A DNA stretch of 29,141 bases from Rhizoclosmatium globosum (taxonomy: Eukaryota > Chytridiomycota > Chytridiomycetes > Chytridiales > Chytriomycetaceae), in assembly GCA_002104985.1 (NCBI GenBank), contig MCGO01000346.1, forward strand, positions 1-29,141, given 5' to 3'. The notes under the pieces were generated by a model. That model saw only the letters and a program-made list of their open reading frames with translations. It did no database searches and had not been told where the DNA came from. Below, in pieces: positions 8,455 to 17,197 of this stretch (positions within the stretch are counted from its first letter, which is position 1; every line of letters begins with the position of its first letter). The position numbers were made by a program, and so were the translations under genes.

Positions 8455-10124
8455 TCCATCCTGACCTCCGTCTCCACCGCACGCCCCGGGCACCACTTCC
8501 AATAGAGGGGAAGGTGAAACGATCCTTCACGCCGCGATCTTATTCAACAGATCCTTCCCATTATCAAATGGATTCTCTGAAGGAATTAAAGAAGTCTTGT
8601 GGGAGGTAATGCACATTGGATTTGTGATTGAATTATCCTCACATATCATATAGTTTGATAGAACTCGTCGTTATTGTGTGCCGCTCAATTTGCTGGACAA
8701 TATTCATTTTGAATATTTTGAATTAAAATGCAAGGGCAAGTTAGGAGTTTGCTTGAAACTGTGATTGCTGAACGGAACGAAGAGATATTAGACCATGCAA
8801 TCATGCGAACCATTCTTCAATGGAAGTGGAATGCCTATGCCAAGCACATCTTCTTTAGAAAGTGGATATTTGTCTTTATCTTGATTGTCCTCATCGTCAC
8901 ACCTGCTCTTGCGCTCCAACCCAACAGCCCAACTTCCAGACGTTCCTACAATTTAAATGAGCCAAGGGATGCAGTGAGAGTTGGATTTGAGGCTGCGACT
9001 ATTGCTGGACTGTCATATTGTTCCTCACCTCAGGTTTTGATTTCAAGAAACGCTGGAACGCTGCCGATACATATCTCCGTTGGTTATTTTGCGCCATTAT
9101 ATCAAACGATTTCATGTTTAAGTTTGAGAATGTTGTATTTGGACTTGGCATGATTTCGGGATACCTGTACCTCCTAACATTTTCCAAGGGCTCTGCTACG
9201 ATTGGACATCTTGTTGTTATCGTGAAGGAAATTGTTGTTAAGGACTTTGTTTGGTTTATGTTCCAATTACAGTTGGATTTGGTGGTGCACTATTCATGCA
9301 AATGCAAAATGTTGGAGGTGGCGATAGGTAGGATCTCTTCTTTGGGCGGTTCGCTTCATCTTTCAAGAGGAAAAGTACGAGGATATTAGGAAGGGCGCTC
9401 TTCCAGTTTATGCTCAGCTGTTGTTCGTAACCTACGCTCTTTTCTCTGTTGTGCTTCTTGTCAATGTACTTATCGCAAAATTGGTCAACACATTTGATCG
9501 CATCACTGTCAGATCAGAAAAAGTTTGGAGAATGCAATTGGCAGCTTTAATCATGAGTAAGTTTCACTCCAGGATTTTCCCGTCATACTAAATGAATAAT
9601 TAGGTATTGATACCCAACTCTCATTCCATGCAAAAGAAAAAATTGTTAAAAACTTTGGATTCCAAAAAGATGGAGAGGACAAAACTCCGTACCTCCAGTT
9701 TACAGAACGCGAACGACGCGATGATCGAGGCCGCTCGTATTCGGAAGTAATTCAAGTTGTTGCTCATCGTGATTACATATCCAAAGATGTTGGAAAAGCA
9801 AGTAGCGACAAAGGAGCCAACAATGAATTGCAGCATTTGTCTCACAGCGTGGCTGTTGGAACAGATTTATACGTCAAAGATGAACCACCGCGGACACCAC
9901 CAACTTCACCAACTTCACCTCATGCACCACACTCTTCAAATTCTCCGCATTCACTGCATTCTATGCCCAAACTTTGGAACTGGCATTTAAAAAAAGCTGA
10001 GGTGGACGAGGCACCTAAAAACACCAAACTCTGGGTAGACTCTGTCCTAGAAACTGAAGGATCTACAGCACTGGCGAGGTTGGCGAGAGGAATTTCGTGC
10101 AGTTTTCAATCAACCAAGATATAA
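8455..10124 (+). CDS. TRPV-like cation channel with ankyrin repeat (5' end unclear, frameshifted)
   Basis: A six-helix TRP channel. The first visible exon (to 8605) holds the ankyrin-like GEGETILHAAILFNRSFPLS. After a 48-nt intron (8606-8653) come RRYCVPLNLLDN and a pre-S1 block LETVIAERNEEILDHA, IMRTILQWKWNAYAKHIFF, which matches the TRPV linker (WAYGP...LEI..., then L...LH.KW..FAKH.FF). S1 is WIFVFILIVLIVTPALAL; S2 to S4 cover 9010-9200 (KFENVVFGLGMISGYLYLLT); the S4-S5 linker is KEIVVKDFVWFMF. S6 is LLFVTYALFSVVLLVNVLIA, followed by the TRP-box-like EKVWRMQLAALIM. After the intron 9557-9603 a Ser/Pro/His-rich tail (PPRTPPTSPTSPHAPHSSNS) ends at TAA 10124. Frame breaks near 8715, 9012, 9262, 9330 and 9340 need correction. 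Upstream ankyrin repeats were not found. It converges on the acyl-CoA dehydrogenase. Confidence 0.75.
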
Positions 10125-10233
10125 CGTCATTCCTCCTGACACGACCAAGAAATCATCGTAACACCTTATCTTTTTTTATTCTTTTTGAAGATCTCATTGA
10201 AATTATAAAGCTATTACCCCATTGAATCGATTT

Positions 10234-12063
10234 TTAAAGACGCGCAGTCTTGGGGAACGATTTCAAAGCCATTCTGACTCCCAAATCCGCCATAATCTCT
10301 TCACTTCCACCCAAAATACTTCCGTACTTGTAGGTTCTTTGGAACGCTTCTACAACAGATCCAAGTCCAGTCTTGGTGATGGCTCGTCCTCCAAGAATCT
10401 GAACAGCATCGTCACTCACGTCATGGGCAACACGCGTGGATTGGTATTTGAGAAGCGCGATGGGTCCCGCAAGGTGCAAGCTTTGTTCTTTGTAGGACAT
10501 CTTTGTCATATTGTATGTGATGCTTTCAAGCCAATTTTGGATGCTCTCAACCTAATGAGAGAATTGTGTCAGTGAAATCTAGTTCCAAATAATTTGGATT
10601 CGACAAATATGTACCTCAGAAATCATTTTAGCGAGCTTGAATCGAATCACTGGTTGCTCAATCAATGGCTTTCCAAACACTTTTCTCTGCACAGCCCACT
10701 TGAAACTTTCTTCAGTAACGAGACGCGATCCACGGTTCACTGCCGCGATGATCAACCAACGCTCGTGGTTGAAGTTGAACATAATAACAGGGAATCCTTG
10801 GTTTTCGGTTCCGATCAAGTTTTCCACTGGGACTTTGACATTGTCATAAGTGACATACGCAGTTCCAGCCGCAGAAGAGTACGCAGTTTTCATTTGCTTT
10901 GTTTCAAGGCCCTCACAACGTTCGATGAGCAGCATAGAAACACCTGAGTGACCGGCACCTCCAGTTCTAATTTGAAGTCAGGATTCATGTACTATCAAAT
11001 CTGGTACGCAATACCTGACTGCAGTGACAAAGTAATCGGAAAAGTGTCCATTGGTAATCCATTTCTTGACTCCATTCACAATGTAATGCTTTCCATCAGG
11101 AGTCTTCTTGGCAGTACAACGAATATTGGCAACATCAGAACCAGCGTAAGCTATACAGAATGGTAAGCCGTAAAGTAAATGTGAAGTGCAAAAAACAATA
11201 ACTTACGTTCTGTAATCGCCAAACAAATTCTCTTCTCACCCATCAACACCGCTGGCGCCACTTTCTGAACCATTTCCTTGGATCCAAAGGCTAACACAGG
11301 CGGCAATCCAATCACCATACCACCCCCCAATCCGTCCGAAAATGAAGGACTACCCAAGCGTGCAATCTCCTCATGCGCAATCATCTCGTGAAAGTAATCA
11401 AACTGGTCTGGTTTAACACCAGCTGGGAGCGACGGCACGAACTTCAAATGCAAACCAGGTCCGATTCTGGATGCAAGGAGCCCAAATTTGCCCATGGCTT
11501 TGTACAACGCGATATCAATCTTTCCACCATTGTCTTCGTATTCTTGTGCGTGTGGGCGCAGTTGGGTGTCCTGGATATAGTCATGTGAGCGGGAAAACGT
11601 TGGAGAATAGAAGGGTTTTTGCAAACTGACCACAAACTCACGCACGGCCTTACGATAGGCAACGTGGCTTTCATTGTAGTAAGGCGTTTTGGACCCCATC
11701 CAAAAAGAGGACTCTGGTCATTCGCGAGTTGGGTTAGCTGACAAATGAAAAAAGGAGGCACAGACAGTGCGTACCTGCGTAGGGAACCTTTGACATAGAC
11801 CCCAAGTCCTGTTGGATCTTTGGCTTCTCTCCAGTGACAGAACCAATGGCAAACTTGCTAAACTTCTGGAGGATCGCGTGACGGTGGAGCGAGTAGAATT
11901 CCTCGGTGGCATCTTTTCCAGCCACTTCAATAAGAACGTGTTCACCTCCTGGGTGGGCTGGCAGGAAGCGGGTCAGGTCATAGACAACTGAATCGATAAC
12001 AATCCAGAGATCATCGGCCTTGTTGTGCCGGGACACTTCGTCGCGAGAAAAGGTTTTGGACAT
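10234..12063 (-). CDS. Cytochrome b5-acyl-CoA dehydrogenase fusion protein
   Basis: Six exons (12063-11775, 11713-11631, 11570-11207, 11150-11015, 10966-10615, 10551-10234) join into an exact 513-aa frame. Residues about 1-80 are a cytochrome b5 domain with the heme motif FLPAHPGGEHVL and second ligand His in YSLHRHAIL. The rest is an acyl-CoA dehydrogenase: N-terminal helices (NESHVAYRKAVREFV), the flavin region (LAITEPYAGSDVANIR, KKWITNGHFSDYF), and the C-terminal domain with RKVFGKPLIEQPV, AVQILGGRAITKTG and the terminal ILGGSEEIM. That last motif has Gly where medium-chain enzymes carry the catalytic Glu. The base is probably the Glu of NHERW, the position used by long-chain and isovaleryl enzymes. 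Substrate is unknown. No leader is visible. Such fusions are known in fungi; b5 may pass electrons to or from the flavin. Confidence 0.9.
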
Positions 12064-12324
12064 TTTTGTTTTGTTTTTGTTGGTTTGGTCAAAAATGGAG
12101 AAGAAAGCTTGGACGTCTAAGGTGGCGCGTACTCATGGCCCATCAGACGCAGAGTAAGTCATTAATCATAAGCATACATCTTAGTGTATTGTAACGACAT
12201 AATTATCAATTTGGGTGCATGGTTTTTTATATGAGGTATAAATAACAATAAGAGGCATATATCAATGGATACAAAATAGAGTCCACAAGGAAATGAATAC
12301 TGCCGAGCAATATATGGAGGGTCT
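12064..12324. other. Intergenic spacer
   Basis: The 261 bp between the acyl-CoA dehydrogenase start and the nucleotidase stop hold the promoter of the former and the 3' end of the latter. The sequence near 12180-12260 is A/T-rich. No gene is seen. Confidence 0.5.
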
Positions 12325-13974
12325 TTATGGGAGTTGTGGTTTGATCAAGGTTGAAACATGAAGGAGCATTGCCCCAAGCGTCCAACTAATCTTGAACCCA
12401 TTCAACTCATTGGCAGGCTCAAAAGTCGAAGACTCTTCCCCAGCAGAACTCAACACATCTTCTCTTGGAATACCAAATCCATCATGCAACACTTCCAACA
12501 CCCACGCACTCTTGAAACACTGTAACCGAACTCTATCCTCTTCCACACTTCCAGGCTCCAATGGTGTCCCGTGTGTCTCGGTGTACGTTTCATTCAGAAC
12601 CTCGTAAGGACCTTTACAAGACTTGTCAGCATTTTTGAGAAATTCTGAAAAGCGGTAGGCGCCTCCGTGGGTTACTGCACCAGGGACGGAGGTTGGTGTA
12701 TAGTAGTATTCTGAGACGCCAATGAATCTGTGTTTGGCAAAGTTGGCAATGGGGGCAGAAACGCCGTCAAAGAGGCACGGTTTTTGGGTGCAGGGGCGGG
12801 ATTTACGAAGGTAGGGGTGTAAAGAAGAAAGACATTTTTGGAGGGAGCCAGTTCCAACGAGATCAGGGGGTGGGTTTGGTTGCATTAGGCGCGAGAGATG
12901 TTTCTCTGCTTTAATAGATAGGTTTGTGGGGAGACAGGGGTCAAAGACTTCTGTTGGAGTTTTAAAGTACTTGTTGATGAAATAGGTTTGGTCTGGGATG
13001 CCCAGTCCTGTCGTGTCTCGGTCAGGGACTGTGCGCGCAGGAGGCGCGGTAATTATGAGGCCAGAGTCTTCAGCAAGACCTTCCACGTATCGTCTGCGGG
13101 CTTCATTGACACCAAATCCAAGGAAAGTAGACACAAAGATTTGGTACGAGACGTCAGAGCCATCAAGGTTTCGCAATTGAACATGCTTGAGCGTCTTGCC
13201 GTGCAATTTCTTCATTTCCTCTGTTGGTTCAAACGCAAATTGAGTGGATGCACCGCCCATGTCCATGAATCCATAGCTTCTGGGAGAATCAGGGTACGGG
13301 GGAGGAGGAGACTGCTTTTCAGGATCGCCGAAACCGCCGTTGAGATAATTGACTGCAACCCAGCCATAGAGACCTTCGTCTTCGCCGGTGATGATTCTAA
13401 AGTGCTTATCGCAGCCCTCCGACACGTCAAAGTCCGAGTGCATCTTTACGGCAGTGCAGGCATGGAGCAAGATGGCGTCCTGGGCGTCCTGCGGAATCAA
13501 GCGCATTCCCGCCGTTGCCAGCAGAAACAGCTTTGTCTCGCTGTGTTTGTAGTTTGGAATTGCATCCTGCGCAAATTCAATCAGCGGCTTGAGATAGGCC
13601 TCGACGTTGTCCTTTGAGGGATCGGCGGCAAGCGACGACAAGCCCGGAGAGATGTCTTTGAAGGAGGGTCGGTCGGCGTCGTCGGCGGCCGCGGGAAAGG
13701 CCTTGGTGATTCGCGGGAGTCCTTTCAAGTAGTCACTGTCGGCGTCGCTCGAATCCAGCCGCCACGAATAAACGAGCGCACGTGATCCAGACGATCCCGC
13801 ATCGATCACAACGCCGAACGACCGCCGCCGCTGCCACGACGCTACTTCGTCAAGCCCAAAGAACTCGTACGGGAAGTCCAGGGCCGGCAGCGCCATCCAG
13901 TCAAAGGCGGAGAACAGCGACTCTAGCGCTAGGACTGAACTCACTAGGACAAGCAGCAGTGGGGCGAGGTGCAT
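12325..13974 (-). CDS. GDA1/CD39-family nucleoside triphosphate/diphosphate phosphohydrolase (apyrase)
   Basis: A single 549-codon exon. Enzymes of this family cleave nucleoside tri- or diphosphates in the secretory lumen or outside the cell. The apyrase-conserved regions are all visible: ACR1 VVIDAGSSGSRALVYSW (about 56-71), ACR2 LLATAGMRL (about 151-159), ACR3 GEDEGLYGWVAVNYL (about 197-211), ACR4 GFMDMGGASTQFAF (about 235-248), and ACR5 in SWTLGAMLL near the C-terminus. The N-terminus (MHLAPLLLVLVSSVLALESL) is a signal peptide or signal anchor. There is no C-terminal membrane helix, so the protein is more like a soluble or single-anchored enzyme than two-helix CD39. It has several paired Cys, fitting an oxidising compartment. 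Frame and codon use look normal. Roles in Golgi glycosylation (UDP or GDP removal) or extracellular ATP scavenging are both possible. Confidence 0.92.
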   Translation of the reverse strand: MHLAPLLLVLVSSVLALESLFSAFDWMALPALDFPYEFFGLDEVASWQRRRSFGVVIDAGSSGSRALVYSWRLDSSDADSDYLKGLPRITKAFPAAADDADRPSFKDISPGLSSLAADPSKDNVEAYLKPLIEFAQDAIPNYKHSETKLFLLATAGMRLIPQDAQDAILLHACTAVKMHSDFDVSEGCDKHFRIITGEDEGLYGWVAVNYLNGGFGDPEKQSPPPPYPDSPRSYGFMDMGGASTQFAFEPTEEMKKLHGKTLKHVQLRNLDGSDVSYQIFVSTFLGFGVNEARRRYVEGLAEDSGLIITAPPARTVPDRDTTGLGIPDQTYFINKYFKTPTEVFDPCLPTNLSIKAEKHLSRLMQPNPPPDLVGTGSLQKCLSSLHPYLRKSRPCTQKPCLFDGVSAPIANFAKHRFIGVSEYYYTPTSVPGAVTHGGAYRFSEFLKNADKSCKGPYEVLNETYTETHGTPLEPGSVEEDRVRLQCFKSAWVLEVLHDGFGIPREDVLSSAGEESSTFEPANELNGFKISWTLGAMLLHVSTLIKPQLP

Positions 13975-14080
13975 TGGGCGTCCCTTGTTGTTGACCTGTC
14001 AACTTGGAAGAATGAAATTGTCGGTCGTGCTTCCCAAATTGCCCATCTCCACTACTCGCTATCAAACAATGGTATTTACT

Positions 14081-15313
14081 TTATTGTGCAACATCTGGTG
14101 CAGTTGAAATGATACTCTTTTTCTTGCTTCCGGTGCGCGGTAAGCTCTTGTGCCCTGTTACTGTTTGAATTTGGGTTTGCCCTTGCACTGTGATTGATGG
14201 CCTTGGGTCCATTGATGGAATTGGTTGAGCAGGTAGTGAAAGTTCTGATTGAGCCATGAATTCTTCCCTTACTTTCTTCCAATACAGCTCTATGAAACTT
14301 CTTTCAGCAACTTATAAAATAAATAAAAGCTTACCCAAATTCATTAGCTGGATATAGCTATAATTCTGGAGTCCATAAAAAATAAAAAGAGTATTGATAT
14401 CCTCCGCGTGGATATTAGCATAAAGAACGATTCCATTCACAAATAAAGTAATCACCGATCGAACAACTGGAAAATCAATTTTGTCAGTCAGAGAAAATCC
14501 CCAAAATATACTCTCACTGTTTTCTTTCGCCAGGTGATCCCACAAAGTGACGGATGAACCTGAAAAGTTGAGTTTTGCTTGTACCAACACAGCCATCACA
14601 CCCACACTCGATATAAAGTCACAAATTATGTCCGCAATTGTATATTGTACTCCAGCATATGAACTGACGTAATAAGTGCATGATTGTGTGTTTGAGTCCC
14701 ATATTCCTCGCGTTGAAACCAAATCAAAGACAGTCCAACCCAATCGATACAAAATGGCGAGAATTGCGATAACGCGGAAGTATCGATTATTTCGCGTGGT
14801 GATGTAAGCTTTCACAAGAATGTATATATCTATATCAAGTTTAATTAACCATCCAAGTAAACGTCTCGAAGAAAGAAGTGAAATTACCAAATATAAAGAA
14901 GTACAAGTGCCATGATAGGTTAGCTGCAATCGCGAGGCCAACACATGAATTTGGTGTCATGACCAAAGTCCATAACAGAATGTTCAAAATCATATTCACG
15001 AACGCAAAGACATTAAACGCAATCATAATTGATACAACGACTACTGAATCTTTTTTTCTTCTCAGCGTAACATACAATTTAGGTCCTAAAGGTTATAAAT
15101 GTCAAACTGATTTCTGTGTACCCCAACAAACTAACCCAGCACAAGCAACGCCTTCAGTGTCGACTCACAGCACAGACCAACCAAAACGTATTGCAGAACG
15201 AGGCCTGACATGTATAAAGTAAAGTATTGTGATTTTTGAGGAAATACGATAATGAGGAACAATGGAAAGACACACTCGGTCAAATATACTTGAATAACTG
15301 TATTAAGTTGCAT
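14081..15313 (-). CDS. Orphan multi-pass (about seven-helix) membrane protein
   Basis: Four exons (15313-15178, 15085-14888, 14829-14335, 14289-14081) join into an exact 345-aa frame with compatible phases. The first donor is the less usual GTCTGT; the better-looking GTGAGT 9 bp further on would create a stop. Predicted helices: LTECVFPLFLIIVF, TLYMSGLVLQYVLV, VVVVSIMIAFNVFAFVNMIL, LAIAANLSWHLYFFIFDIYI, YFRVIAILAILYRLGWTVF, VQYTIADIICDFISSVGVMA, VVRSVITLFVNGIVLYANI. A short basic loop (TLRRKKDS) lies between helices 2 and 3, and a hydrophilic Ser/Pro/Gln-rich tail of about 75 residues follows. The layout is receptor-like, but I recognise no family motif. It may belong to a lineage-specific group of sensory or channel-like proteins; that is inference. 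Confidence 0.65.
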
Positions 15314-15353
15314 AACTTGTAAATAAAAAGCCCTTGACTATCGTCTCTCAACA

Positions 15354-16739
15354 TCACTCCTCCCTCTTTGGCAAAACATACTTCTCAATTTCGAGAGCAT
15401 TCGCCCAATCAATATGAAGCTTACCCCTATACCTCCTCGTAAACTTCTCCACCAGTCGCAAATACTCTGGCGACGTGGTGTACGCCAACATCCTCGACGA
15501 AATCGGCAAAAACTGTTCATGCATCTGCCAAACCTCAACAACCCCTTCCGAATCCACCACATGACAGTTCTGGAACGCCCACGAAACAGCCGCGAGCCCC
15601 TTCTCGTCTATATCCGTCTTCAAATCCTCCATGAGAGCCATGAGGTAACCTTCGAAGGCAGGGTTCAGGAACCGCCACCCGCCGAGTCTGTACATGACTG
15701 CGTTGTGGAAGTATTCCGGGGAGGAGACTAACGCGTCGCGGTTCTTTTCTTGACATAGGTGAACAAGCATTTCCGTGACTTGGCGGGCGACGCCGAGGCC
15801 TGGGTGGTGTTGGCCGGGGAGTTGTGGACGTGTTGGTGTGAACTTGAGGAGCGGGTTCTGGAGGGCGAGCCATTCGACAATTGTGACGGAGAGCTTGTCT
15901 GGTAAATGCTTTGTCATGAAGTTGTATAAGATGCGGGCTGTCTTTCCGTCGTCGATTGTGAATTCGTGTTGGAAGTGGGTTCCGGCGGTGGCTGGAAGGT
16001 GCATTCGGACTCCAGGGCTGTTTGGCATTTGTGGGTGGTGGGATGGCTCTGGATCAACGAAAACGTGTGGGATGGACATGTCGAGACTGGAGGCGATGGC
16101 TTCGTTTGCCTTGTCAATTGCCTCATTCACAGAGTTGGCCATCTTCAATGCAACAAGCTGGATATGACGGGTCATGGTTTCCAATGCAGTTTCTTCAGGG
16201 GGTAAGATCTTCATAATTTCCTGGTAACTCTTCAAATGTTCAAAGGCAAGGAACCGCCTTCGCAAGAACAAATCAGCCAGGAAGTTGTCAGATCCAACTG
16301 GAAATCCTCCAGCACCCTTTGGTCCAAGAACAATGATGTGGAATCCATCTTCTTGTGCAGGACTGATTGGCTTAAAGTCCGTAATAAGCTTCTCAGCAGA
16401 GATGGTCATCCGTTGAACATAATCCCCGCTTGTATCGACCTGCAGAACAAGCTGCCCAAGTCCCAGTTTCCGCATTGGTCCAGCAATGTTCTCCTTCTCA
16501 AAGGCGAGGCACATCTCCTCTGGTGTGTATTCACCCATAATAAGGACGTTTGAGCGAGCCCATTTGAATCCATTCTGAGCATCCATCGTTGGTAGCGATG
16601 CTTGAAGATCCGCATCAAGGCCATCCATCTCCAGCATGCCGTCAAAGTCAGGCATGAAGCCTCCTTTCTTCCCGTTCATGTTCTTTTCCAGTTCAGTTAA
16701 CTTGGTCATGGCAGGAGGTCTAAACAGTTGTAGAGACAA
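15354..16739 (-). CDS. Conserved-looking 461-aa protein of unknown function
   Basis: Single exon, stop at 15354, ending VLPKREE. The first ATG gives MSLQLFRPPAM; a second ATG eleven codons on (MTKLTELEKNM) is an equally good start. No signal peptide, membrane helix or repeat is visible, so it is probably a soluble cytosolic protein. Striking segments: ADLFLRRRFLAFEHLKSY, PSHHPQMPNSPGVRMHLPAT, a TPTRPQLPGQHHPGLGVA motif, SSPEYFHNAVMYRLGGWRFL and NPAFEGYLMALMEDLKTDI. The His, Gly and Pro density in these segments looks enzyme-like, and the mosaic resembles conserved hypothetical proteins I cannot name. The frame is intact and codon use is like that of the neighbours. I assign no function. Confidence 0.75.
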   Translation of the reverse strand: MSLQLFRPPAMTKLTELEKNMNGKKGGFMPDFDGMLEMDGLDADLQASLPTMDAQNGFKWARSNVLIMGEYTPEEMCLAFEKENIAGPMRKLGLGQLVLQVDTSGDYVQRMTISAEKLITDFKPISPAQEDGFHIIVLGPKGAGGFPVGSDNFLADLFLRRRFLAFEHLKSYQEIMKILPPEETALETMTRHIQLVALKMANSVNEAIDKANEAIASSLDMSIPHVFVDPEPSHHPQMPNSPGVRMHLPATAGTHFQHEFTIDDGKTARILYNFMTKHLPDKLSVTIVEWLALQNPLLKFTPTRPQLPGQHHPGLGVARQVTEMLVHLCQEKNRDALVSSPEYFHNAVMYRLGGWRFLNPAFEGYLMALMEDLKTDIDEKGLAAVSWAFQNCHVVDSEGVVEVWQMHEQFLPISSRMLAYTTSPEYLRLVEKFTRRYRGKLHIDWANALEIEKYVLPKREE

Positions 16740-17197
16740 TTAAGATGGAGTCTAACTAAAGGCAGGAGAGACAAACGTTCAATACCGTATTTGTAAGCTG
16801 TAAGGGGAGGTGAGTGTGTCAGGTTTCTGAAATAATTTTTTGGGGATAAGTCTTGCACGCTTTGGCCGCCGGCTCAATTATTATATTGCGTGAGTCAAAA
16901 GAAAACACATGGGGTCTCGGACACATGTGCGGACCAGGTTCTCCTTGAGTGAGACACACGGCATCATAAAACGACTGAGTGATTCTACCTGATTCCGATC
17001 CAACCATCAAAACAACACTATCACACTCGAAGAGCAACTAATCTTGCACCATGTGCATGCTGAACCAAGCTTTTGTATTGTTAATGCGATAAGAGAAGTG
17101 TCAGAAACGATAAGGATAAGTATCAGCAGGAATTACAGCACATGGATCCGTACATCAACTTTTATTTATATTTATATATAAGTAAGGATAAGCACAT
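16740..17197. other. Intergenic region with no recognised gene
   Basis: A 458-bp gap. It holds the upstream region of the 461-aa gene and the 3' end of the GUCD1-like gene. The only longer open frame (17037-16819, minus) has no family resemblance. A/T-rich sequence at 17158-17185 may contain the polyadenylation signal of the GUCD1-like gene. Confidence 0.4.

Noticed and set aside
11700..11780. In-frame TGA, possibly read as Trp, at the second exon of the acyl-CoA dehydrogenase
   Set aside because: Using the next acceptor (after CCAG, exon start 11713) removes the stop and gives an exact 513-codon frame, so no recoding is needed.
15160..15180. Canonical GTGAGT donor for exon 1 of the orphan membrane protein
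   Set aside because: It joins to a TGA stop, whereas the GTCTGT donor nine bases earlier keeps an open 345-codon frame.
16819..17037. Small minus-strand ORF between the 461-aa gene and the GUCD1-like gene
   Set aside because: No family resemblance, composition like intergenic DNA, and no splice signals linking it to a neighbour.
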